DNA of 64,000 nucleotides from Photobacterium swingsii. GTDB lineage: Bacteria; Pseudomonadota; Gammaproteobacteria; Enterobacterales; Vibrionaceae. A program made the translations under genes and the position numbers. Below, one piece after another: positions 8,600 to 16,384 of this stretch (its first letter is position 1; the number at the start of each line of letters is the position of its first letter). The notes under the pieces are model-generated. The model did not search any database and had not been told where the DNA came from. It was given only the letters and a program-made list of their open reading frames with translations. Location of the stretch: positions 930,001-994,000 of the forward strand of contig NZ_AP024853.1 of the NCBI RefSeq assembly GCF_024346715.1, read 5' to 3'.

Positions 8600-10404
8600 G
8601 CTATGTCGTTGGTACAGCAGGACACGTCGATCATGGAAAATCTGCGCTAATTAAAGCACTGACAGGCATAGATACCGCTCATTTACCGCAAGAGAAAAAG
8701 CGCGGTATGACAATCGATCTCGGCTTTGCTTTTTTTAATCACAATGACGGTACACCCATTGGGGTTATTGATGTCCCTGGGCACGAGCGTTTTATCCGCA
8801 ACATGGTGGCTGGCGTGTGGAGCCTAGATATGGTGCTCTTTGTGGTTGCTGCTGATGAAGGCTGGATGCAAATGTCGACCGATCACCTAAAAGTGATTGC
8901 CTCTATGGGCATAGAGAACGTGACTTTGGTGATATCAAAAGCCGATCTGGTTGACGCAGATATGCTCGCGATGGTGGAAGAAGAAGCTTTAGAACAGTTT
9001 CTTGAAATTGCCGGCTTTATTCCTGATTCGCTCGTTGTTTCATCTCATACACAAACAGGGATTGAAAATCTTCGCCAGCATATTTGTCGTCAGTTAGATA
9101 ATAAAGCAGAAAACGCAGAACTGACATTTGATACCCACCAGCAACAAGCGCACTTATATATAGATAGGATTTTTACCGTTAACGGCTTAGGCACAACGGT
9201 AACAGGTAGTTTATGTGGCGGTAAGTTCCAAGTTGGACAAAAACTCACACTGCAACCTTCAGGTGAAAAGGTACAAGTGAAAAGCTTGCAGTCCTATCAC
9301 AAAAATATCGATCTGGCTGAACCCGTCTCGCGCGTTGCGATTGCGCTAAAAGGGGTGAAAAAGAAAGATGTTGAACGTGGTTTTTGCCTAACCGATAGCA
9401 CTGAGGCAGGCTTTGTCACCAATGATCTCATTGTTCGTTTAGATAGCCTTTTGTTTGAAAACAAATGCCGAAATAACAGTGAAGTCGAAGTCGCATTTGG
9501 TACCTTCAATTGCTTGGCTAAAATCTTTGTGTTCAAGGGTACTAATTTAGCACGCTTACGGTTAAATGAACCTGCATGTTGTTTTTGGAATCAACGCGCT
9601 TTGCTGATCCAGCATGGTGGCAGCCAAATCCTTAATTGTGGCGCTATCGTTTGGTGTGGGCCTGTTATCAAACAACACCGAGCCAAGTTGTATGATCTCC
9701 TGATCGCTATGCCTGAACATCCATCTTGGGAAGATTACGTCATGCTTAACATGTCCTTATACGGTTATGCGAAGCGCGGCCAAGACGATCAAAACGAATT
9801 TGGTTACCTCGAATCCCAAGATTGGCTTTTCACCGAAGAATTCACCACCAATACCTTCAAACAAATCGAAGCTATCTTTAATCAAGAGCACATCGATTTA
9901 TCTGCGAATGAGCTCAGCAGCAAACTTCACATTCCAGTCAATGCACTATCGGCCCTACTCGAACACTTCACAGGCAAAGGAAAACTCCGCCAAGCCGGCG
10001 AATTATTCTCGTTAGGAACAGGGCGAAGTGAAGCGCAGCTCTCTCCGATTGCCAAACAAATCCTGACGAAGATGAACCACGCAGGCAAGCAAGGTTATGA
10101 AGCTGAAAAAGAAAAAATCCCTGGCGCGCAAAAAGAACTGCGTAATCTGGTGCGCTTAGGCTTCGCTATTCCACTTGAAGGTAAAATTTACTACGAAAAG
10201 AGCCTGTACGATCAACTTGTTATAGAGATAATGCAAGGGCACGCTGTAAACGATCGTTTTACTATTTCAGACGCTAAAGACCGTACAGGTTTATCACGAA
10301 AATACATGATTCCACTACTAAACCGCATGGAACTTGATGGCTGGATTAAGCGAATAGACAACGATCGCCTTGTGCTAAAAACCATTGAATCAGAAATCGC
10401 TTAG
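8596..10404 (+). CDS. selB: Selenocysteine-specific elongation factor
   Basis: 602 residues. SelB is a GTPase that brings Sec-tRNA(Sec) to UGA codons by binding the SECIS hairpin. G1 is GTAGHVDHGKS near the N-terminus, followed by DLGFAF, the G3 motif DVPGHE and the G4-like SKAD. The middle has EF-Tu-like beta-barrel domains, and the C-terminal ~200 residues are the winged-helix repeats that contact mRNA. It overlaps selA by 4 nt and is followed after 23 nt by the Cys-type selD. It is the decoding factor required by the UGA-containing selD and grdB across the divergent region. Confidence 0.96.
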   Translation: MSYVVGTAGHVDHGKSALIKALTGIDTAHLPQEKKRGMTIDLGFAFFNHNDGTPIGVIDVPGHERFIRNMVAGVWSLDMVLFVVAADEGWMQMSTDHLKVIASMGIENVTLVISKADLVDADMLAMVEEEALEQFLEIAGFIPDSLVVSSHTQTGIENLRQHICRQLDNKAENAELTFDTHQQQAHLYIDRIFTVNGLGTTVTGSLCGGKFQVGQKLTLQPSGEKVQVKSLQSYHKNIDLAEPVSRVAIALKGVKKKDVERGFCLTDSTEAGFVTNDLIVRLDSLLFENKCRNNSEVEVAFGTFNCLAKIFVFKGTNLARLRLNEPACCFWNQRALLIQHGGSQILNCGAIVWCGPVIKQHRAKLYDLLIAMPEHPSWEDYVMLNMSLYGYAKRGQDDQNEFGYLESQDWLFTEEFTTNTFKQIEAIFNQEHIDLSANELSSKLHIPVNALSALLEHFTGKGKLRQAGELFSLGTGRSEAQLSPIAKQILTKMNHAGKQGYEAEKEKIPGAQKELRNLVRLGFAIPLEGKIYYEKSLYDQLVIEIMQGHAVNDRFTISDAKDRTGLSRKYMIPLLNRMELDGWIKRIDNDRLVLKTIESEIA

Positions 10405-10427
10405 CGGTGTGCAAAGTAGGAAAAATT

Positions 10428-11507
10428 ATGACAGAACACTCGATAAAGAGCAGTTGTAAAAAAAACGAGCACACGCCACTTACACAGATGACCTCGAAGT
10501 CAGGCTGTGCCGCAAAAATTGGCCCTAAGGTGATGGATCAATTGCTTGCTGCGTTAACCCCTATGTTCCCAGCGCAGGCAAACCCTGATCTTATGGTCGG
10601 GCTAGCCGTTAGCGATGATGCAGCCGTTTATAAAATCAACGATGATGTCGCCGTTATTCAAACCTTAGATTTTTTCACGCCAATCGTGGATGACCCATAT
10701 GATTTTGGTGCCATTGCAGCAGCCAACGCCCTTAGCGATGTTTACGCGATGGGCGGACAAGCAACCCTAGCGATGAATATTTTCTGTGTACCACCCGATT
10801 TACCCCAAGAGATTGTGGGTCAAATCCTGACAGGAGGTGCAGAAAAAGTGCGTGAGGCGGGTGCGGTATTGGTTGGCGGGCATACAGTAGAAGATAGCGA
10901 ACCTAAATTTGGTTTATCTGTCATGGGGATCACTCATCCAGATAAGGTATTGACCAAATCCAATGTGCAAAGCGGCGATATTCTGGTGTTAACTAAGCCT
11001 CTTGGTACAGGGATAATCACCACGGCAGCAAAGCAAGGTAATGCAAGTTATGATGCACGTACTGCCGCAACAGAGAGTATGAAGAAGCTCAACAAAAAGG
11101 CAGCAGAAATCATCTCTCACTATCCCATTACAGCTTGTACCGATGTAACAGGTTATTCATTACTCGGTCACGCACTCGAAATGGCAAATAAGAGCCAATG
11201 CTGTCTACATCTCAATGCAACTCAAATTCCATTTCTCCCCGAAGCACAAGATTACGCTCGTGACGACATCTACCCTTGTGCGGCAAAACGTAATTTAGAT
11301 GCTTTTGAGAGTCAAATCCAATTTGCTCCCGATTTAGAACAAGTATGGCGCTATAAGTTATGTAGCCCAGAGACTTCTGGCGGATTACTGATTGCAGTAC
11401 CAGAAGATCAGCTTACATCCCTCCTGAATACCTTTGCTGAGCACGATGAGCAATGCTGGATTATTGGCCAAGCACTAAACGGCCAAGGCATCAAAGTTAC
11501 GGATTAG
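10428..11507 (+). CDS. selD: Selenide, water dikinase, cysteine-containing form
   Basis: 359 residues from the ATG at 10428 (AGGA 6 nt upstream); a GTG at 10407 is in frame but has poorer context. The catalytic segment is TSKSG-C-AAKIGP with Cys27 (TGT at 10506-10508) and Lys30, where the paralogue at 5011-6054 has UGA. From SDDAAVY to KFGLSVMG the two proteins differ at only about three of some 106 positions, yet many codons differ synonymously, so this is an old duplication under strong purifying selection. It has a longer N-terminus with an extra Cys10. It is the third gene of selA-selB-selD and can function without Sec incorporation. Confidence 0.95.
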   Translation: MTEHSIKSSCKKNEHTPLTQMTSKSGCAAKIGPKVMDQLLAALTPMFPAQANPDLMVGLAVSDDAAVYKINDDVAVIQTLDFFTPIVDDPYDFGAIAAANALSDVYAMGGQATLAMNIFCVPPDLPQEIVGQILTGGAEKVREAGAVLVGGHTVEDSEPKFGLSVMGITHPDKVLTKSNVQSGDILVLTKPLGTGIITTAAKQGNASYDARTAATESMKKLNKKAAEIISHYPITACTDVTGYSLLGHALEMANKSQCCLHLNATQIPFLPEAQDYARDDIYPCAAKRNLDAFESQIQFAPDLEQVWRYKLCSPETSGGLLIAVPEDQLTSLLNTFAEHDEQCWIIGQALNGQGIKVTD

Positions 11508-11541
11508 CCACACCTAGCGTCTAGCACATATTTCACCCAAG

Positions 11542-11574
11542 CGGCTGCATTCCTGTGCAGTCGTTTTCTTTTTT
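11542..11574 (+). terminator. Intrinsic terminator of selAB-selD
   Basis: CGGCTGCA (11542-11549) pairs with TGCAGTCG (11556-11563) with one G-U, then a run of ten T broken by one C. Confidence 0.8.
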
Positions 11575-11735
11575 ATTTGTATGATGTATATCAAAATTCA
11601 CTATGCCACTAAGAGTATAGTAATGCTGTTAACTCAGTCAGAACAAGGTGTTATAACCCTTTTACCAAGCAATGACTCAAAGGCGTATTATCCTGACTGT
11701 TATTTTTTCTTTCACGTATTTACGAGGATGTAACC

Positions 11736-12005
11736 GTGGACGCTTCCAAAATCTACTTACGCGATATATTAGGTTTAGGACTAATTATCTTATCTGTGAT
11801 GACTGTACTAGGAACATTATTCAGTATACTCGCAGCGCTTAACTACATCAGCCACGAAGAAGCAATGGCTGCGACTTATATCAAAGAAGCTATTCCATTA
11901 ATGCTTTGTATTTTACCTGCTTTTTTTCTTGGCAAGTACATCAACAAACCAGCTTGGGTCATAGCTACTGATGATTTTCGATTAAATTCAGCGAAGAACC
12001 AATAA
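11736..12005 (+). CDS. Small two-helix membrane protein, unknown
   Basis: 89 residues starting at GTG 11736, with GAGG 8 nt upstream. Two hydrophobic helices are visible (roughly residues 12-37 and 50-68) separated by a short polar stretch, with a charged soluble tail. I do not recognise a family. It stands alone between the sel operon terminator and an unrelated leftward pair of genes. The good ribosome site and membrane-protein pattern make it a likely real gene. Confidence 0.6.
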   Translation: MDASKIYLRDILGLGLIILSVMTVLGTLFSILAALNYISHEEAMAATYIKEAIPLMLCILPAFFLGKYINKPAWVIATDDFRLNSAKNQ

Positions 12006-12133
12006 CTGAATTACCACAAGATCTTCACTACATTTAGACCTCAGCGTTCGAACTGCTCCTTGGTTGATCAACATACTCCTTCCAAAGATCAATCAAGGGG
12101 CATATCAGAAATCAGTCATATTTGTGCTGGGTT

Positions 12134-12421
12134 TTACATTTTAGACGCAAGCAAAGAAGATAATATATTTTTCTCAACGTTCGTTAAGGTTTTCGCCGCA
12201 TCTAGCGCAGGTAGCAAGGAATCAGGAAGGCTTAAAAAATATCCCTCATCAAGGTCAAACAGTACGGCCGCTTTCTTTAACACTTTCTTTGATGGTTTAT
12301 TCTTACCAGTTTCAATTAATGATAAATAAGTTGTTGTAATATCTAGATAGTCTGCACATGATTTGCAGCTAACGCCCTTGTCGAGTCTGTGTGCTCGTAA
12401 AATAAATCCACTAATTATCAT
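12134..12421 (-). CDS. XRE-family helix-turn-helix regulator
   Basis: 95 residues. The N-terminal half is a lambda-Cro/C1-type HTH: RAHRLDKGVSCKSCADYLDITTTYLSLIETGKNKPS, with the usual Q/S-rich recognition helix replaced by TTTYLSLIE. The C-terminal part is short and helical, with no peptidase or sensor domain. Its ATG overlaps the stop region of the upstream 81-residue gene by 11 nt, so the two are probably co-translated. Probable DNA-binding repressor; targets unknown. Confidence 0.75.
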   Translation of the reverse strand: MIISGFILRAHRLDKGVSCKSCADYLDITTTYLSLIETGKNKPSKKVLKKAAVLFDLDEGYFLSLPDSLLPALDAAKTLTNVEKNILSSLLASKM

Positions 12422-12656
12422 CTAGACTATTCACCATTACGCACGTCAGGCCATCGACAGTATTAATGTCATCAATAATATCAAATGCCGACTTAATGAA
12501 AGACTCTCCCTCAATTGCCACCGAAGCATACATGCCGTCTTCTTTCTCTTTGACGACAACTCCTGTCCGGCCGACATCACAAATTATTGAAATAGCAATG
12601 CTGTCGGCAGTTCTCTTTTTTTCATCGTATATTAAAATTTCAAAACTAAAAATCAT
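12411..12656 (-). CDS. Unknown 81-residue protein upstream of XRE gene
   Basis: Begins MIFSFEILIYDEKKR; AAGGGG lies a few nucleotides before the ATG. It is a mixed alpha/beta-looking soluble protein with no cysteine motif beyond two isolated Cys, no signal peptide and no recognised family. Overlap with the following XRE gene suggests a two-gene unit, perhaps with the small protein controlling or being controlled by the regulator. Confidence 0.55.
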   Translation of the reverse strand: MIFSFEILIYDEKKRTADSIAISIICDVGRTGVVVKEKEDGMYASVAIEGESFIKSAFDIIDDINTVDGLTCVMVNSLDDN

Positions 12657-12849
12657 GATCCCCCTTGTAATATTCTTGCTTATTTACTTAATTCATTTAA
12701 ATATGATAAACGTATTAAAATCGTAGTAATGACAATCCTTTATCGATTAAATTTCACGGTATGTTGCGCAAAAGACACTGACATTACAACCGATCAAAAA
12801 TGAAATGTTATTTACCTATTTTACAGCGTTCTATTAATTAACACATGGA

Positions 12850-12860
12850 GTACAGTGTAC
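12850..12860. promoter_or_regulatory. Palindrome, candidate operator for the downstream HTH gene
   Basis: GTACA-G-TGTAC is a perfect inverted repeat with one central base, 21 bp before the ATG of the XRE-type gene at 12882. Position and symmetry suit an autoregulatory operator. Confidence 0.4.
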
Positions 12861-12881
12861 GCCAATAATAACGAGGCAATT

Positions 12882-13082
12882 ATGACTAATGAAGTAGATA
12901 TTAGGTCACTAAGAGCAAACCTAAATATTAGCCAAAAGGAACTGGCAAACGACCTTGAATTAAGTTTAGATACCATAAAAAGCTGGGAGCAAGGCAGAAG
13001 GAACCCTACAGGGTTAGCAAGGAAAATATTGCGCTTGATCGAGCAGTATCCATCACTCTATATAAAATTCAAAAATAACTGA
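12882..13082 (+). CDS. HigA/NadS-like XRE antitoxin-type regulator
   Basis: 66 residues from the ATG at 12882, which has GAGG 5 nt upstream (an in-frame GTG at 12855 lacks a site). The sequence VDIRSLRANLNISQKELANDLELSLDTIKSWEQGRRNP is a typical HTH of HigA/NadS antitoxins, and the tail LARKILRLIEQYPSLY is characteristic of that group. Such genes normally follow a RelE/HigB-type toxin gene, but none is visible upstream or downstream, so this is either an orphan antitoxin or a stand-alone repressor. Confidence 0.75.
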   Translation: MTNEVDIRSLRANLNISQKELANDLELSLDTIKSWEQGRRNPTGLARKILRLIEQYPSLYIKFKNN

Positions 13083-13088
13083 TGCCAT

Positions 13089-13126
13089 CACCAATAGCAC
13101 CTACACCCGCTGTAGATGCTATTGGT
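13089..13126. terminator. Long hairpin after the HTH gene
   Basis: ACCAATAGCACCTACA pairs with TGTAGATGCTATTGGT (one mismatch) around a 5-nt loop. It is strong but lacks a U-run, so it is either a weak terminator or an mRNA 3'-end stabiliser. Confidence 0.5.
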
Positions 13127-13152
13127 TATCACATGAGCATAGGCGATTTATT

Positions 13153-13314
13153 TTGAGGGAAAGAAACGATCTCGATGAGTATTTTGAACACCTTGATGGT
13201 ATTAACAAAGACTTCGACTTTGAAGTTGACGAAAGCTTTATTGAATTCAAATACTTAAACATTTTTATTTACTTCGTTTTGTTATTAATACTTAACTTTT
13301 TCATGTACTAATTG
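13153..13314 (+). CDS. Possible tail-anchored mini-protein
   Basis: An open frame from TTG 13153 would encode 53 residues: an acidic, charged N-terminal half (about 34 residues, rich in D/E) followed by one strongly hydrophobic segment, FIYFVLLLILNFF, ending three residues before the stop. The composition is protein-like and fits a C-tail membrane anchor, but no clear ribosome site precedes the TTG. It fills most of the otherwise empty 13083-13398 stretch. Confidence 0.3.
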
Positions 13315-13398
13315 GAGGATAAGACAATATTTATCACGCCGCCTTAGAAATATATCTCTTAATTACAAACTTAAATGAATTAACTAAAAAGAGATATT

Positions 13399-14889
13399 AT
13401 GCTTACATTTTACAAAGAATCATGGTTTAACAATATTAAAGGGGATTTGTTATCAGGAATTGTTGTTGCACTCGCTCTCATACCAGAAGCTATCGCCTTT
13501 TCAATTATTGCAGGTCTTGATCCAAAAGTTGGCCTGTACGCCTCATTTTCAATTTGTGTTGTTATCGCTTTTACAGGCTCACGATCAGGAATGATTTCAG
13601 CATCAACAGGCGCAATGGCCTTACTGATGACAACCTTAGTCAAACAACACGGCGTCGAATACCTATTAGCCGCATCTGTATTTACAGGCGTTCTTCAATA
13701 CGGTATTGGGCTATTGAAACTCGGTGATTTAATGAGATTTATCTCTCGGTCCATCGTTACTGGTTTCGTTAACGCCTTAGCAATATTAATATTTATGGCT
13801 CAATTACCTGAGTTAACGAATGTGACCTGGCACGTTTATGCGCTCACAGCGTGTGGGTTAGGCATCATTTATTTGTTCCCGTATGTACCTAAGATTGGCA
13901 AACTACTTCCCTCTCCACTGGTGTGTATTGTCGCAATCACTATCTTCTCAGTCATTTTCAACGTTGATGTACGTACCGTTGGGGATATGGGGGCGTTACC
14001 TGATTCGTTACCGATTTTCTTGCTACCTAACGTACCATTATCATTTGAAACTTTGCAGATAATATTCCCGTATTCACTTGCGCTTGCTGTCGTGGGCGTG
14101 CTTGAATCATTAATGACAGCAAAAATCATTGATGACATTACAGATACGCCAAGTAACAACAACGATGAATGTAAAGGCCAAGGCATTGCCAACATAGTTT
14201 CAGGCTTCTTTGGTGGTATGGCTGGGTGTGCAATGATAGGCCAATCCATGATCAATATGAGTTCAGGAGGAAGAACGCGATTATCAACATTGTCTTCAGG
14301 CGTTTTTCTATTAATCATGGTTGTATTCCTTGGAGATTATCTTAAGCAGATCCCTATGGCAGCCCTAGTTGCTGTCATGATCATGGTTTCTATTAGTACA
14401 TTTTCTTGGAAGTCTATTCTTGATATTCGCCATCACCCATTAAACTCTAACGTGATCATGATAGCGACTGTTATTTCCGTCGTTATGACACATAACTTAG
14501 CGATTGGCGTTATTATTGGCGTTGTGATTTCAACAGTATTCTATGCAAATCATAGCCGTAAAATCATGAAAGTTACTGATGATGTCGTCATTCATAATGA
14601 GCATACGATTCACAAAGTACACGGTCAGATTTTCTTTGCTTCCGCTTACAACTTCATTGATATGTTTAATTTTAATCATCCAACTAAGTATGTGACTATC
14701 GACTTAACCGATGCTCACTTTTGGGACATCACAGCAGTAGGTGCTCTAGATAAAGTCGTTATTAAGTTCATGGACGCAGGATCCGATGTTGAAATTATAG
14801 GAATGAATGAAGAGTCAGATCAGCTAATCAGTAAATTTGCAATATTTGATAAACCTGACCTTTTAGCCAGTCGAACAATCGGACACTAA
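13399..14889 (+). CDS. SulP-family anion transporter with STAS domain
   Basis: 496 residues. The N-terminal ~390 residues form a multi-helix membrane domain with SulP features: [35 protein letters not shown], then [15 protein letters not shown] and [10 protein letters not shown]...[17 protein letters not shown]. The C-terminal ~100 residues are a cytoplasmic STAS domain ([24 protein letters not shown]). Bacterial SulP proteins import sulfate, bicarbonate, dicarboxylates or other anions; the substrate is not predictable here. AGAG lies before the ATG. A G/C-rich terminator follows directly. Confidence 0.93.
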   Translation: MLTFYKESWFNNIKGDLLSGIVVALALIPEAIAFSIIAGLDPKVGLYASFSICVVIAFTGSRSGMISASTGAMALLMTTLVKQHGVEYLLAASVFTGVLQYGIGLLKLGDLMRFISRSIVTGFVNALAILIFMAQLPELTNVTWHVYALTACGLGIIYLFPYVPKIGKLLPSPLVCIVAITIFSVIFNVDVRTVGDMGALPDSLPIFLLPNVPLSFETLQIIFPYSLALAVVGVLESLMTAKIIDDITDTPSNNNDECKGQGIANIVSGFFGGMAGCAMIGQSMINMSSGGRTRLSTLSSGVFLLIMVVFLGDYLKQIPMAALVAVMIMVSISTFSWKSILDIRHHPLNSNVIMIATVISVVMTHNLAIGVIIGVVISTVFYANHSRKIMKVTDDVVIHNEHTIHKVHGQIFFASAYNFIDMFNFNHPTKYVTIDLTDAHFWDITAVGALDKVVIKFMDAGSDVEIIGMNEESDQLISKFAIFDKPDLLASRTIGH

Positions 14890-14920
14890 ACTAGCAATAA
14901 CACAATAGTGTTCAGTAATG

Positions 14921-14945
14921 AAAAGGGGGGATAGCCCCCTTTTTT
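14921..14945. terminator. Bidirectional terminator
   Basis: AAAAGGGGG and CCCCCTTTTTT surround a short ATAG-containing loop between the convergent SulP gene and the small leftward gene. Confidence 0.85.
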
Positions 14946-15182
14946 CTATTTTTTAGAAAGCGTAATAATATTAACCTTTATCTCATCACTTTCATCAGGG
15001 CTCATATACAATACCCCACCAAGAATAAAACCATATACAAGCTGCCCGATTGTGATGATTTTTGATATGCCTTTATTTTCAATCGCAACTCTGAATGAAT
15101 GCTTAAATTCAACTTCATTCATTGGTAAGTAGCGAATAGGGTTATAAGCGTACGTATCATCGTTAAATTCGATATAATTCAT
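14946..15182 (-). CDS. Unknown 78-residue protein
   Basis: Starts at ATG 15182 with AAGGA 5 nt upstream; the longer frame to 15266 adds an unlikely Phe-rich leader. The protein begins MNYIEFNDDTYAYNPIRYLP and contains one moderately hydrophobic stretch (ITIGQLVYGFILGGVLYM, about residues 41-58) that could be a single membrane helix. No family recognised. The gene ends immediately at the terminator shared with the SulP transporter. Confidence 0.55.
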   Translation of the reverse strand: MNYIEFNDDTYAYNPIRYLPMNEVEFKHSFRVAIENKGISKIITIGQLVYGFILGGVLYMSPDESDEIKVNIITLSKK

Positions 15183-15407
15183 GACATTCCTTTCAATAAA
15201 GAAAAATGAAATCTTGAAGTTTAGAAGGCACTGAAGCTGAAAACTTCGTTTGATTGATTCACTCATTATATTCCTTTCTGTCCAATATTTAACCTAACAC
15301 TTAGCTTCAGAAGGCTTAAACAGTTAATAACGTATATTTTTTAATTCAGTTAATAAATGGGCATTTTAATAAACAAAAATAGATTAATATAACAAGGCGC
15401 GTAAATA

Positions 15408-15507
15408 TTGAAATAGAAGAGTGAAGTAATAAGATATCTGCGTTTGAAAAACTAAAAATATCATTCTTGAAATCCTTATTTGCCCTGCTGCTACAGGGCA
15501 TTTTTTT
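15408..15507 (+). ncRNA. Candidate small RNA with orphan terminator
   Basis: A textbook intrinsic terminator (TGCCCTG, 6-nt loop, CAGGGCA, seven T at 15501-15507) lies on the plus strand with no gene upstream in that orientation: the nearest coding gene is divergent. A possible promoter, TTGAAA (15408-15413) and TAAGAT (15430-15435) with 16-bp spacing, would give a transcript of about 66 nt. Alternatively the hairpin could end a longer unseen transcript. Confidence 0.35.
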
Positions 15508-15632
15508 AATAACACGCAAAAATGAACGCTATATGAATTAAGCCCTCACACTATATTCAATCCACAGGGTTCAAACTACTTCTAACTTGTCCGACACCTT
15601 CCTTCCTAACACGGTCAAGTCAGGAGTATGTT

Positions 15633-16361
15633 ATGAGCCCGATCAGCATTGTTGTCATTACACTGAATGAAGAGAAACGCATTGGTCGTCTATTAGATGA
15701 TCTAAGCAAACAAACCCACCAAAATTTCGAAGTTATCGTGGTCGATTCAAACAGCGATGACAACACACGTACCATAGCCCACGGTTATGAAAAAGCCCTC
15801 CCCCAGTTAACCGTTCATAAAATGGAAAACCGTGGCACAAGCTTAGGCCGAAATACAGGCGCCAAGTTGGCGCAACATGAACGCTTATTGTTTCTAGATG
15901 CAGATGTTCGTTTAGCACCAACCTTTTTAACAGATGCATTGCATAAGTTAGAAAAAAACAAACTCGAAGTGGCTGGTGTCTACATGGGAGCAGATGATCT
16001 CTCGCTCACCTATCGCTTAGGTTATGGCGCATTTAACGCTGGGCTTTGGGCTACATCATTCTTTTTTCCGACCGCAGTTGGTGCATGTATTTTTTCAACT
16101 AAACGAGCCCACCAAGAAATTGAAGGGTTTGACGAAAGCATCACCCTATGTGAAGACTGTGACTACGTTCGCCGAGCCGCCCAAACATGGCGCTACCGCA
16201 TGTTATCCGTCAGCTTTTGGTTCGATCCTCGCCGTTTAGAGCAAGATGGTTTCTTCACCATGGGGCTAACGTACCTAAAAGCCAATGTGCGCCGATTTTT
16301 TCTGGGTGAAATGCGCAATAACGAGATGAACTATCAATTTGATCATTACCGTCAATCTTAA
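15633..16361 (+). CDS. Family 2 glycosyltransferase
   Basis: 242 residues, GT-A fold: SIVVITLNEEKRIGRLLDDL at the N-terminus, VVDSNSDDNT, and the metal-binding LFLDADVR near residue 92. The later segment CEDCDYVRRA corresponds to the acceptor/ED region. It transfers a sugar from a nucleotide-activated donor; the acceptor is unknown. AGGAG lies 6 nt before the ATG. The next gene, a DedA/LssY-type membrane protein, starts 23 nt after its stop, so the two likely act in one envelope-lipid or glycan process. Confidence 0.88.
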   Translation: MSPISIVVITLNEEKRIGRLLDDLSKQTHQNFEVIVVDSNSDDNTRTIAHGYEKALPQLTVHKMENRGTSLGRNTGAKLAQHERLLFLDADVRLAPTFLTDALHKLEKNKLEVAGVYMGADDLSLTYRLGYGAFNAGLWATSFFFPTAVGACIFSTKRAHQEIEGFDESITLCEDCDYVRRAAQTWRYRMLSVSFWFDPRRLEQDGFFTMGLTYLKANVRRFFLGEMRNNEMNYQFDHYRQS

Positions 16362-16384
16362 TGACAAATAAAGGTAGGTGAAAT

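Noticed and set aside
10501..11000. Recent gene conversion between the two selD genes
   Set aside because: The proteins are nearly identical here, but many synonymous codon differences show long independent divergence.
12060..12329. Plus-strand frame of 89 codons near the XRE gene
   Set aside because: It is antisense to a clear HTH gene and has no recognisable protein features.
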